Origin: Clostridium puniceum | Lineage (GTDB): Bacteria > Bacillota > Clostridia > Clostridiales > Clostridiaceae | DNA length: 64,000 bases | NCBI RefSeq assembly: GCF_002006345.1 | Contig: NZ_LZZM01000063.1 | Location: forward strand, 33,216-97,215 | Direction: 5' to 3' | In this document: one piece after another, positions 1 to 7,714 of the stretch | Position numbering within the stretch: the first letter of the stretch is position 1 | Layout: each line of letters begins with the position of its first letter | Notes under the pieces: model-generated | Seen by the model: only the letters and a program-made list of their open reading frames with translations | Databases searched by the model: none | Told to the model about the DNA's origin: nothing | Translations under genes and position numbers: made by a program

Positions 1-278
1 GTTATAACCTTTTTTATCTCTCCATCAATTTGTATATCTAAAACTTCCTTATATTCCATTGTTCCACCAAACTTCCTTGCATGCTCATACATAATATTTG
101 CAAGATCAGATCCTGTTATATCTACAAATCCTGGATAATTTTCAACTTCATTTGTAGTAACCATTTGACCACCTTGAAATTGTTTTTCAATCATTAAAGC
201 ATCTAATTGTGCTCTTCCTGCATATAATGCTGCAACTAAACCTGCTGGTCCTCCACCAACTATAATAACATCTTTCAT
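1..278 (-). CDS. trxB: Thioredoxin reductase, N-terminal part (runs off window)
   Basis: The first 92 codons of a gene that continues beyond the left edge. The protein opens with MKDVIIVGGGPAGL, the GxGxxG-type FAD-binding motif of the pyridine nucleotide-disulfide oxidoreductases. It continues with a thioredoxin-reductase-like stretch (ALYAGRAQLDALMIEK, GGQMVTTNEVENYPGF). The family transfers electrons from NADPH through FAD to thioredoxin in the cytoplasm. The redox CxxC and the NADPH domain lie outside the window, so a close relative using another acceptor cannot be excluded. The start is supported by a GGGG ribosome binding site just upstream of the ATG and a strong promoter at 390-418. 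Confidence 0.85.
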   Translation of the reverse strand, partial: MKDVIIVGGGPAGLVAALYAGRAQLDALMIEKQFQGGQMVTTNEVENYPGFVDITGSDLANIMYEHARKFGGTMEYKEVLDIQIDGEIKKVI

Positions 279-389
279 ACTACATTCCCCTTTTTAGCTA
301 ATGTATATTTTATTCTTATAATTTAGTAAATAGAATCCGATTTATAATTTTTATAAATTTAATTTAATTCAATTATATTTTACAATTTT

Positions 390-418
390 ATATTAACTCT
401 ATTACTATGACTTGTCAA
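390..418 (-). promoter_or_regulatory. Sigma-A promoter of trxB
   Basis: On the minus strand a TTGACA -35 box (413-418) and a TAATAT -10 box (390-395) are separated by exactly 17 nt. It would give a leader of about 100 nt to trxB. The rest of the AT-rich gap between 279 and 740 shows no gene. Confidence 0.7.
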
Positions 419-740
419 CTAATTTTTAATTTTTATTAATAATTATTTTCCATTATCTATAATCAAGATAAAAGATTGTTACTCTTAATAAAATAGATAT
501 AAAAATTTATTTTTCATTCACAATTTATAATTTCATTTATCTTTGAATGATATTAATATATATTGCGGTTAGCAATTAAAGATAAAATCTCTTCGCCATT
601 TTTTTTAATTTAATTATTAATAAGGTAAAATTGAAATACCAACATATATTAGAATAAAAACTTATGTTTAATAAAAAAATTAGGCTAAATATAAAAGGTT
701 GAATTAACTATATTATTTACAATTAGCTCTTTTATAAACA

Positions 741-785
741 AAAAAGCCTTCCAATATTTTTAATATAAATATTGGAAGACTTTTA
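741..785 (-). terminator. Intrinsic terminator after the first L,D-transpeptidase
   Basis: A long stem (AGTCTTCCAATATTT pairing with AAATATTGGAAGGCT) is followed on the minus strand by a run of T. It lies about 40 nt beyond the stop codon at 826. Confidence 0.85.
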
Positions 786-825
786 ATTATGATGCATTAA
801 TAATTAATCTTTTTATAATAACTTA

Positions 826-2211
826 TTAATAATAACATACAATAGGAGTTCCTGCATCAATATTCTCATAAATTGTCTTAGCTAACTCATAAGGTGAGTT
901 TATACATCCATGAGAGCCATTAGTTATATATATTTGTTTACCAAACTCATTCCTCCAACTAGCATCATGAATTCCTATATTCCCATTAAAAGGCATCCAA
1001 TAGTCAACTGGCGAAACATAATCTTCACCTACTAATTTAGCATTTCTTTCTTTATAATTTAATACATATGTACCAGCTGGCGTTAACGTATTTGTACTTG
1101 CATTTCCAGTTACAACATCACCTTCTACAACCAATACACTATTTTTATAAAACCATAAATGCTGCTTTGTCATATCAATTTCTACATATGTATTTCCGAC
1201 ATCATTACTGCCTTTGACTTTTGCTTTTTGTGAAAATATTGGTTCCTTTGTTATATCTTGTCCATTTTTCACAGCTTCTATTAATTCCTTTGCTTCCTTA
1301 GCATTGTCAACAATCCATCCATAATTCCCTCCACTTACTTGTATTGTTTTTTTAGATGTTGTAACAAAATCTCTTGTATTTCCAAAGGTATTATACATGC
1401 TTGAAATTTTATATACATAATTCCGAACTTTAGCTTCATCAAATGTGATTTCCATCTTATCATTAACATTAAGCCACTTATTTATTGTAGCTCCATCTAA
1501 AACTTCTTTTTTATTATCTGATTTATATGTAATTTTAGTTGATACATATTTATCAAGTGCCTTTTTAGTATCTATAACTTCTGGCGAGTCTGAAGTATAT
1601 TGGGGGTCTTCATAACAATTATTTGAATCTAAATTTATTTGTGGCTGCACATTAAGAATAGCCTTTCCTAAAGCATCATGTAAAGATTCCTTATTTATCT
1701 TATTCCCTAAAACTTCATTTACTATTTGATAACTTCCATCTACATATGTAAAGCTAGCATTTTGTGGCTTTTCTATTTCACTATTATTTACACAATTAAG
1801 TTTATCTATAGCTTTATTTAATAATTCATCATCATAGCTAACTATTTGATATATATCAGAATCATTTTTCTTTAAAAGCGTAGAAATCCATGTAAAAGGG
1901 TTTTGGTTATCTTTCAATTCCTTAATTTTACTACTATCATATTTCAAACCTATATTTGCGGCTTTAATTTCTTCTGTTTTATTTCCTCTTTCATCTAAGC
2001 TTAAAGTATATTTATTTATTTCTGATGATAACTTATTTTCAGCTTCTTCAACTGTCCTCCCAGAAACATCTATCCCATTAATTGTAGAACCAAAATTAAA
2101 ATGATTAATACAATATAATGATACTCCTAAATATATAGCCATTAAACTACAAAGAGAAATCACACCACCTAATATAACTTTACTGTGATTATTACTTCTT
2201 TTTCTTCTCAT
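826..2211 (-). CDS. L,D-transpeptidase with N-terminal peptidoglycan-binding region
   Basis: A membrane-anchored cell-wall enzyme of about 461 residues. One transmembrane segment near the N-terminus (VILGGVISLCSLMAIYLGVS) is followed by a long extracellular region typical of the VanW/PG_binding_4-type L,D-transpeptidases. A C-terminal YkuD domain carries the signature GIHDAS...GSHGCINSP, whose cysteine is the catalytic nucleophile. The family makes 3-3 cross-links in peptidoglycan or attaches proteins to it. The start at MRRKRS was chosen because a GGGAG ribosome binding site lies 8 nt upstream; the longer reading frame from a TTG would contain that site. A paralogue sits at 4214-5599. Confidence 0.9.
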   Translation of the reverse strand: MRRKRSNNHSKVILGGVISLCSLMAIYLGVSLYCINHFNFGSTINGIDVSGRTVEEAENKLSSEINKYTLSLDERGNKTEEIKAANIGLKYDSSKIKELKDNQNPFTWISTLLKKNDSDIYQIVSYDDELLNKAIDKLNCVNNSEIEKPQNASFTYVDGSYQIVNEVLGNKINKESLHDALGKAILNVQPQINLDSNNCYEDPQYTSDSPEVIDTKKALDKYVSTKITYKSDNKKEVLDGATINKWLNVNDKMEITFDEAKVRNYVYKISSMYNTFGNTRDFVTTSKKTIQVSGGNYGWIVDNAKEAKELIEAVKNGQDITKEPIFSQKAKVKGSNDVGNTYVEIDMTKQHLWFYKNSVLVVEGDVVTGNASTNTLTPAGTYVLNYKERNAKLVGEDYVSPVDYWMPFNGNIGIHDASWRNEFGKQIYITNGSHGCINSPYELAKTIYENIDAGTPIVCYY

Positions 2212-2330
2212 TATAATTACTCCCTTCAAGTATCATTATACTAAAAAAATGTAATTATTAATATATACTTTTCTACAAAAAAGCCACCAAAAAACAGAAT
2301 ATTCTTCCCTTATTTTAAGGTAGCCGATTA

Positions 2331-4058
2331 TTATATTCTTTTACAATACTCTGCTATACTATTGGCAGCTTTCATTGCTGTACTTAAAGATCCTTCTATC
2401 CATCCATGTGTTAAAGAAATATGTTCCCCTGCAAAATAAACTTTATTATCATATTCAGGCTGTTCCATAGCATATGAGAACAGTTTCTGCTGCTCTGGCA
2501 TAAAATAACAAAATCCTCCATAAAAACCTTTTTCCCTATTCCAATCTACAGTAATAGATTCTTCTACTATTGAATCAAGATATCCTTTTTCAAGTCCATG
2601 AACAGCTTCAACCTGTCTTTTTATTTTTTCAAACCGCACGTAATCGTCTAAATTTCCAACGCGTATCGCATCTAAGTTTAAATTATATGACGATAGTAAT
2701 ACTCCTGGTTTATTATACAAATTATTATTTTTTATATCAAAAGCACCTTCACTTTTCATTGTAGCATCATTAATACTTACATTGTGACTAGGATACCATA
2801 TAGTTGAAATTGGTAAATCAGTACTTGATCCCCCTCCAACTATCCGTTCACTTTCACTACCTTTTTCCCAAAATTGTTCTTTGCACATAAAAACAGTTTT
2901 TTGAGCTGATGTATAAAAAACTTCTTTTATAGCTTGCATTTTTCCAGCACTAAACATAGGATATACGCCTACATTACGAAGACTTGAAAACGGAATCGCA
3001 CAAATAACAAAATCAAAGGATTGTCTTAATGTTTCTAGTGATTTTTGATTTTTATATTCAAGTATAACATTATTTGATTTATCATCTCTAAATATGCTAG
3101 TTACTATTTTTCCATTTTCCCAGGTTATTTTACCTAAATCTACTTCTTTAATATTAAAATATTCTTTAGGTCTTTCAGATAATAAGGAATAATAAAATGA
3201 CAGTGGAAAATTAATCATACCTCCAACAATTTCATACCTATAAGCATAATCTACAGTATATTCTTCAATTAAATTTTCAGAATAACTATTATAATAAAAT
3301 GAACCAAGAAAAGGAGCTAATCCTGATATTAACTCAATAGCTCCTTCACTTAATCCCATTTTTTCAAGCACTTCTCTTATTCTAAGGCTTCCTAAATATT
3401 GAATTATTGGTGAATATTCATATTTTACCTGTAATAATTCTTTTCTTATCTGAGGATTTATTTTTGATAAATTACTTGCGAGTGCATCACCAATAAGTTT
3501 TTGCCAAGGTGTATTTCTTTCCATTGGAGTTAAATTAAATTCAGGATAAATATTTTCCATTACACTTTTGCCTTGAGGATCATTTCTTGCACGTTTATTT
3601 CTTATGTATATAAATGTATTTTTATTATTTTGAATAAACGGTCTTGTTTTTAACCCAAAAGTATTTATATAATGCCATGTAGTTTCATGAGATGCAGGTA
3701 TTCTCATAGCTCCAAATTCACCATAAAACTTTTTTTCTTTATCAAAATAGTGAGTATAGACACGGCCTCCAATACGATTTTCTTGTTCTTCAAAAATTGT
3801 AATATCAAAACCAAGTTTTCTAAGTTCAAACGCAGAAGCTAGTCCAGCAAGACCTCCACCTATTATTCCTACTCTAATTCCTCTGCAGCTTCCTGGAGCT
3901 TTAATTGTTGTAATATCTTTAGGCGGACTAAGCAACTCTATTATATTATAAAAGTCCTCCATTCGATTTGCTTCTTCTAATGTAATTTCTAACATTTTAT
4001 ATCTTTCTTCATCAGTTGGATTAATTGGCTGTATATATTCATTAATCTCTCTAGCCAA
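2331..4058 (-). CDS. Flavin-containing amine oxidase family protein
   Basis: A 575-residue FAD-dependent oxidoreductase. After about 65 residues comes the dinucleotide-binding motif VGIIGGGLAGLASAFEL, then the second FAD contact IGGRVYTHYF and the GEFGAMRIPASH stretch common in L-amino-acid oxidase and monoamine oxidase relatives. The C-terminus has the flavin-binding signature VYFAGEHISLTHGWIEGSL. No signal peptide is visible, so it is probably cytoplasmic. The substrate cannot be read from the sequence; an L-amino acid or a polyamine is plausible. It sits between two L,D-transpeptidase paralogues, which may be chance or may indicate use of a wall-derived amino compound. A possible long-loop terminator lies just downstream around 2281-2330. 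Confidence 0.8.
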   Translation of the reverse strand: MAREINEYIQPINPTDEERYKMLEITLEEANRMEDFYNIIELLSPPKDITTIKAPGSCRGIRVGIIGGGLAGLASAFELRKLGFDITIFEEQENRIGGRVYTHYFDKEKKFYGEFGAMRIPASHETTWHYINTFGLKTRPFIQNNKNTFIYIRNKRARNDPQGKSVMENIYPEFNLTPMERNTPWQKLIGDALASNLSKINPQIRKELLQVKYEYSPIIQYLGSLRIREVLEKMGLSEGAIELISGLAPFLGSFYYNSYSENLIEEYTVDYAYRYEIVGGMINFPLSFYYSLLSERPKEYFNIKEVDLGKITWENGKIVTSIFRDDKSNNVILEYKNQKSLETLRQSFDFVICAIPFSSLRNVGVYPMFSAGKMQAIKEVFYTSAQKTVFMCKEQFWEKGSESERIVGGGSSTDLPISTIWYPSHNVSINDATMKSEGAFDIKNNNLYNKPGVLLSSYNLNLDAIRVGNLDDYVRFEKIKRQVEAVHGLEKGYLDSIVEESITVDWNREKGFYGGFCYFMPEQQKLFSYAMEQPEYDNKVYFAGEHISLTHGWIEGSLSTAMKAANSIAEYCKRI

Positions 4059-4126
4059 ATAAATTCAACTCCTTTTCAATTACATATCTAATTTATATAA
4101 TTAAATATATTATTGAATTTACAAGA

Positions 4127-4152
4127 AAAGACCAGCATTTTGCTAGTCTTTT
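4127..4152 (-). terminator. Intrinsic terminator after the second L,D-transpeptidase
   Basis: The 11-nt arms AAAAGACTAGC and GCTGGTCTTTT pair with one mismatch around a short loop. On the minus strand this lies about 60 nt beyond the stop at 4214 and ends in T. Confidence 0.75.
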
Positions 4153-4213
4153 CATTAACATAAATTTATTTGTATAAGAAAAAAATAATAATTCTTTTTT
4201 ATGATTTATCCAT

Positions 4214-5599
4214 TTACTCATAATAACAAATAATAGGATCATCTGCTTCAATATTTTCAAATATTGCGTTAGCTAAATAATATGGTGCATTTACACATCC
4301 ATGTGATCCATTTATCTTATATATATTTCCTCCAAATTCATACCTCCAATTTGCATCATGAATTCCTATTCCTCCATTAAATGGCATCCAAAAATTTACT
4401 TGTGTTATATAATTATCACCTTTTAAAGTAGCATCTTTTTGCTTATATTTTAATTTATATATTCCTGTAGGAGTTGAACAATTATTATTTACATTTCCCG
4501 TAACTATATCTCCTTCTACAACAAGAATTCCATTTTTATAAAACCATAAATGTTGTTTTGCCATATTAATTTCTACATAAGTATTTCCAATATCATTATT
4601 TTCACGAGACAATGCTGTTTGAGTATATATTGGCTCTTTTGTTATTATTCGTCCTTCCTTTATTACTTCAATTAATTCTTGTATTTCTTCATTTTTGTTA
4701 ATTAACCAACCATAATCTCCACCACTTACTTTTTTTATTATTTTTAATGATGTATTAAACTCTCGTACTTTACCAACAGTATCATAAGTATTAGAAAGTT
4801 TATCTAAATATTTTTTCATTTTTTCTTCATCAAATGTGATTTGTAAATTTTCATCAGCTTTAAGCCACTCATTTATTATGGATCCATTTATAACTTCGGT
4901 CTTATCTCCAAAGTTATAAGTAATTTCTGCCCCTGTATATTTATTAAGAAGATTCTCAGCATCTATAACTTCTTGATCTTCTGAATTATATTTCGTTTTT
5001 TCATAACAGCCACTTGCTTCTAAATTTATTGTTTTTTCTCCTTTAAGAATTGCCTTTACCACTTGATTATATAAAATATCCCTGTTAATTTTGTTTCCTT
5101 TAACTTCTTCAATTACATACCCATCCTCTTTATATCTAAAACTCGGATTTTGTGGCTCAATTATATTATTGCTATCAAAACAAGAAAGCTTATCGAATTC
5201 CTCCTGTAATAATTTTTCATTATATAATATCACCTCTTCAACTTTCGAATCTTTTTTATCAAAAATTCTGATAATCCATCCAAATGGATTCTGTTTTTCT
5301 TTTAGTTCTTTAACTTTTCCACTTGAATTATATTCTAAATCAATGTCAGAACCTTTAATTTCTTCTTTTATATTCTCTCTCTCTTCTAATTCTAATTTAT
5401 ATTCTTCAACTTCTGCTATCATTTGTTCCTCTGCTCTCTCCACAGTTTTCCCTGAAACATTAATGCAACTAATGGTAGATCCAAAGTAAAAATGATTTAT
5501 AAAATACATTGTTATTCCAAAATATAAAATAATTAGAGCACAAAAAGAAATTATAATACCCATAGTAATTTTATTACGCTTATTTTTTCTATTTCCCAT
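4214..5599 (-). CDS. L,D-transpeptidase, paralogue of the 826-2211 gene
   Basis: About 461 residues with the same plan as the first copy: one N-terminal transmembrane segment (ITMGIIISFCALIILYFGIT), a long wall-facing region, and a C-terminal YkuD domain with GIHDANW and the catalytic GSHGCVNAP. The two proteins align over their whole length, for example VEGDIVTGNV against VEGDVVTGNA, so this is a tandem duplication split by the amine oxidase gene. The reading frame extends further upstream, but MGNRKNKRNK is the better start because a GGGGTGGGG ribosome binding site lies directly before it. Expected role: 3-3 cross-linking of peptidoglycan outside the membrane. Confidence 0.9.
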   Translation of the reverse strand: MGNRKNKRNKITMGIIISFCALIILYFGITMYFINHFYFGSTISCINVSGKTVERAEEQMIAEVEEYKLELEERENIKEEIKGSDIDLEYNSSGKVKELKEKQNPFGWIIRIFDKKDSKVEEVILYNEKLLQEEFDKLSCFDSNNIIEPQNPSFRYKEDGYVIEEVKGNKINRDILYNQVVKAILKGEKTINLEASGCYEKTKYNSEDQEVIDAENLLNKYTGAEITYNFGDKTEVINGSIINEWLKADENLQITFDEEKMKKYLDKLSNTYDTVGKVREFNTSLKIIKKVSGGDYGWLINKNEEIQELIEVIKEGRIITKEPIYTQTALSRENNDIGNTYVEINMAKQHLWFYKNGILVVEGDIVTGNVNNNCSTPTGIYKLKYKQKDATLKGDNYITQVNFWMPFNGGIGIHDANWRYEFGGNIYKINGSHGCVNAPYYLANAIFENIEADDPIICYYE

Positions 5600-5760
5600 A
5601 ATAACTACCCCACCCCCGTTATCATTATACCGAAATATAGAAGTAATTATTTGCACTTTCAATCGTCTCTTATTTACAAAAATTTCATACATACAAAAAG
5701 TTAAGAAAATTAATTTATAACTAATTATCCTTATCAAAAAAAGATTTCATAGCAATATAA

Positions 5761-5797
5761 AAGATCTGATTCCAATTGAACATGGAAATCAGATCTT
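5761..5797 (-). terminator. Terminator hairpin after the aldehyde dehydrogenase
   Basis: The arms AAGATCTGATTTCC and GGAATCAGATCTT pair around a 10-nt loop, with TTATATT following on the minus strand. It lies 33 nt past the stop at 5830 and could also act on plus-strand transcripts. Confidence 0.7.
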
Positions 5798-5829
5798 GAA
5801 TTCATACAATCTTAAATATATATTAACTT

Positions 5830-7203
5830 TTATTTCATCACTTTTTTTAAGAGCTTAATTTTATTATTAAATGGTGCAAATCTAAAAGGAAACTCAATAA
5901 AGGTACCTCTTTTTGCTATACTCTTTTCATGTGTAAAGGTATCAAAGCTTTTTTTTCCATGGTATGCTCCCATTCCACTTGTTCCAACTCCTCCAAAAGG
6001 AAGATTAGCGATACCAACATGAAGGATTGTATCATTTATTGTAACTCCTCCTGATGAAGTTTCTTTAATTATCTTTTTTATATTATTTTTATTTTCTGAA
6101 AAATAATATAAAGCTAAAGGTTTATTTCTTTTATTTACATATTTTATTACTTCATCTAAATTGTCAAAAGTCATTACAGGAAATATTGGTCCAAATATCT
6201 CTTCTTTTAGAACGTTACCACCTTCTATTATATCAGTTAAAATAGTTGGTTCAAAATATAGTGTTTCTTCATCATAATTTCCACCATAATATATATTTCC
6301 ATCTTTTAAATATGCTGATAGTCTATTTATTTCACGTTTGCTTATTATTCTAGGATAATCTTTACTTTCTTTAATATTTTCTCCATATTGAAGATGGAAC
6401 TCTTTTATTATTAATCTTAAAAATTCCTCTTTAATCTCCTCTTGAATAAATAGGTAATCTGGTGCAACACAGGTTTGTCCTGAATTTAATAATTTCCCCC
6501 AAACAATTCTCTTTGCTGCCTTTTTTAAATTACCATCCTTATCTATGATACATGGGCTTTTCCCCCCCAATTCTAAGGTTACAGGTATAAGCCTTTTTGA
6601 AGCTTTCTCCATTATTATTTTTCCTACTTTTATACTTCCTGTAAAAAATATATAATCAAATTCCTTATCCAATAATTCTTCAACACATTCTTTTCCTTCA
6701 TCAGCACCTACAACTTTTATATATTCTTCATTAAAATTCTCATTAATAATCTTTTCGACTAATTTTGATGTATTTATCGTATGTTCTGATGGTTTAATTA
6801 CTACAGTATTTCCTGCTGCAATGGCTCCTATTAATGGCAAAATAACCAGTTGAAATGGATAGTTAAAAGGACCTATTATCAAAACTGTTCCATAAGGTTC
6901 TTTTTCAATATAATTCTGACTTGGAAAAAACACAAATGAACTGCTTACCCTTTTTCTTTTGCTCCATTTTTGTATATTCTTTATATGAAGATTTATTTCT
7001 TCATATACCATAGCAACCTCACTTAAATAACTTTCAAATTCAGATTTATTCAAATCCTTCTTAATTGCATTTAATATTTTTTGTTCATTATCTTTAATTA
7101 TTTTTTTCAACTTTATTAACATTTCTTTCCTAAAATTTATATCTAATTGTTTTCCTTTTTGAAAGAATTCTTTTTGTTTATGTACAAGTTTCTTAATATC
7201 CAT
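5830..7203 (-). CDS. NAD(P)-dependent aldehyde dehydrogenase
   Basis: A 457-residue enzyme of the short (class 3-like) aldehyde dehydrogenase group, which oxidises aldehydes to acids. Visible landmarks in order: the cofactor region PFNYPFQLVILPLIGAIAAGN, the FTGSIKVGKIIM loop, the catalytic glutamate in LELGGKSP, the catalytic cysteine in LNSGQTCVAPDY, EEIFGPIFPV, and the C-terminal PFGGVGTSGMGAYHGKKSFD. No signal peptide is present. A strong AAGGAGG site precedes the ATG. It appears monocistronic. The substrate is unknown; relatives act on long-chain or aromatic aldehydes. Confidence 0.9.
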   Translation of the reverse strand: MDIKKLVHKQKEFFQKGKQLDINFRKEMLIKLKKIIKDNEQKILNAIKKDLNKSEFESYLSEVAMVYEEINLHIKNIQKWSKRKRVSSSFVFFPSQNYIEKEPYGTVLIIGPFNYPFQLVILPLIGAIAAGNTVVIKPSEHTINTSKLVEKIINENFNEEYIKVVGADEGKECVEELLDKEFDYIFFTGSIKVGKIIMEKASKRLIPVTLELGGKSPCIIDKDGNLKKAAKRIVWGKLLNSGQTCVAPDYLFIQEEIKEEFLRLIIKEFHLQYGENIKESKDYPRIISKREINRLSAYLKDGNIYYGGNYDEETLYFEPTILTDIIEGGNVLKEEIFGPIFPVMTFDNLDEVIKYVNKRNKPLALYYFSENKNNIKKIIKETSSGGVTINDTILHVGIANLPFGGVGTSGMGAYHGKKSFDTFTHEKSIAKRGTFIEFPFRFAPFNNKIKLLKKVMK

Positions 7204-7327
7204 AATTCCTCCTTAAAACTTCCAATTAAATTATTTAATATTATTTCTATCTATTTCTAAAAATTTCAGCGTTACTAACCTTTTTTATTATTTACATTTC
7301 TGTAGGACTCTATTAATTAATTTTATG

Positions 7328-7371
7328 AAAAAAAGATTACCTCTTCTATATAAAATGAGTGATAATCTTTT
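7328..7371 (-). terminator. Intrinsic terminator of the structured RNA gene
   Basis: On the minus strand AAAAGATTA and TAATCTTTT pair around a central loop and are followed by a run of T ending in TTTCAT. It lies 10 nt beyond the inverted repeat that closes the RNA element at 7381, so it marks the 3' end of that transcript. Confidence 0.75.
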
Positions 7372-7380
7372 AATATTTCT

Positions 7381-7600
7381 GATAGATTTCTTGCTAACTA
7401 TTCTCATATTTGGTTGAGACACTTCAGCGTAGCACCACTACTGTCACATAACCGAAGGCTCGATTTTAAATGTGCACAGTAGTGGTAGCGCAGCGAATTG
7501 CGCGCAACCTAATGTTGTGTATGTGACAAATCTCAACCATGGCGCAACACCACAGCATAAAGGCCAAGAAATCTATCTTTTAACAATTCAATTTTCTGAC
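7381..7600 (-). ncRNA. Candidate retron-type ncRNA (msr/msd-like)
   Basis: A non-coding, unusually GC-rich stretch just 3' of the reverse transcriptase gene, read on the minus strand. It is bounded by a perfect 13-nt inverted repeat, GATAGATTTCTTG (7565-7577) and CAAGAAATCTATC (7381-7393), comparable to the a1/a2 ends of retron RNAs. A second 9-bp stem joins 7531-7539 with 7411-7419. Inside lies a long hairpin (7427-7491) with a perfect 10-bp core CCACTACTGT/ACAGTAGTGG, further pairing on both sides and a 20-nt loop, as expected of an msd. A G follows the 5' repeat directly (position 7564), where a retron priming G would be expected. A promoter at 7607-7635 and a terminator at 7328-7371 frame it. 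That it templates reverse transcription is inference. Confidence 0.6.
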
Positions 7601-7606
7601 TATTAA

Positions 7607-7635
7607 ATTATAACATGTTAATGAAATAAATTCAA
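7607..7635 (-). promoter_or_regulatory. Promoter of the structured RNA gene
   Basis: Minus-strand TTGAAT (7630-7635), a 17-nt spacer and TATAAT (7607-7612), with a TGT extended -10 in front of TATAAT. Transcription would start near 7600, about 22 nt before the first inverted repeat of the RNA element. It lies between the reverse transcriptase stop and the RNA. Confidence 0.7.
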
Positions 7636-7651
7636 ACAATTTTAATATTTA

Positions 7652-7714
7652 CAATTGACGGTTAAGATTTGCTAACCTTTTATTTCTCCATTACCCATTG
7701 TTAACTGTCAATTA
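7652..7714. repeat. Short inverted repeat overlapping the end of the RT gene
   Basis: The arms AATTGACGGTTAA (near 7652) and TTAACTGTCAATT (7701-7713) pair with one mismatch. The right arm encodes the last residues (LIDS and stop) of the reverse transcriptase. Its arm sequence resembles the ends of the repeat near 58.5 kb. Confidence 0.6.

Noticed and set aside
2281..2330. Possible terminator after the amine oxidase gene
   Set aside because: GGCTACC and GGTGGCT can pair with two wobbles before a T run, but the 33-nt loop makes it too weak to list.
7381..7577. The 13-nt inverted ends could mark a MITE rather than an RNA gene
   Set aside because: No clear target-site duplication is seen, and the nested internal stems, the promoter and the terminator all in one direction fit an RNA gene better. 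It stays an alternative.
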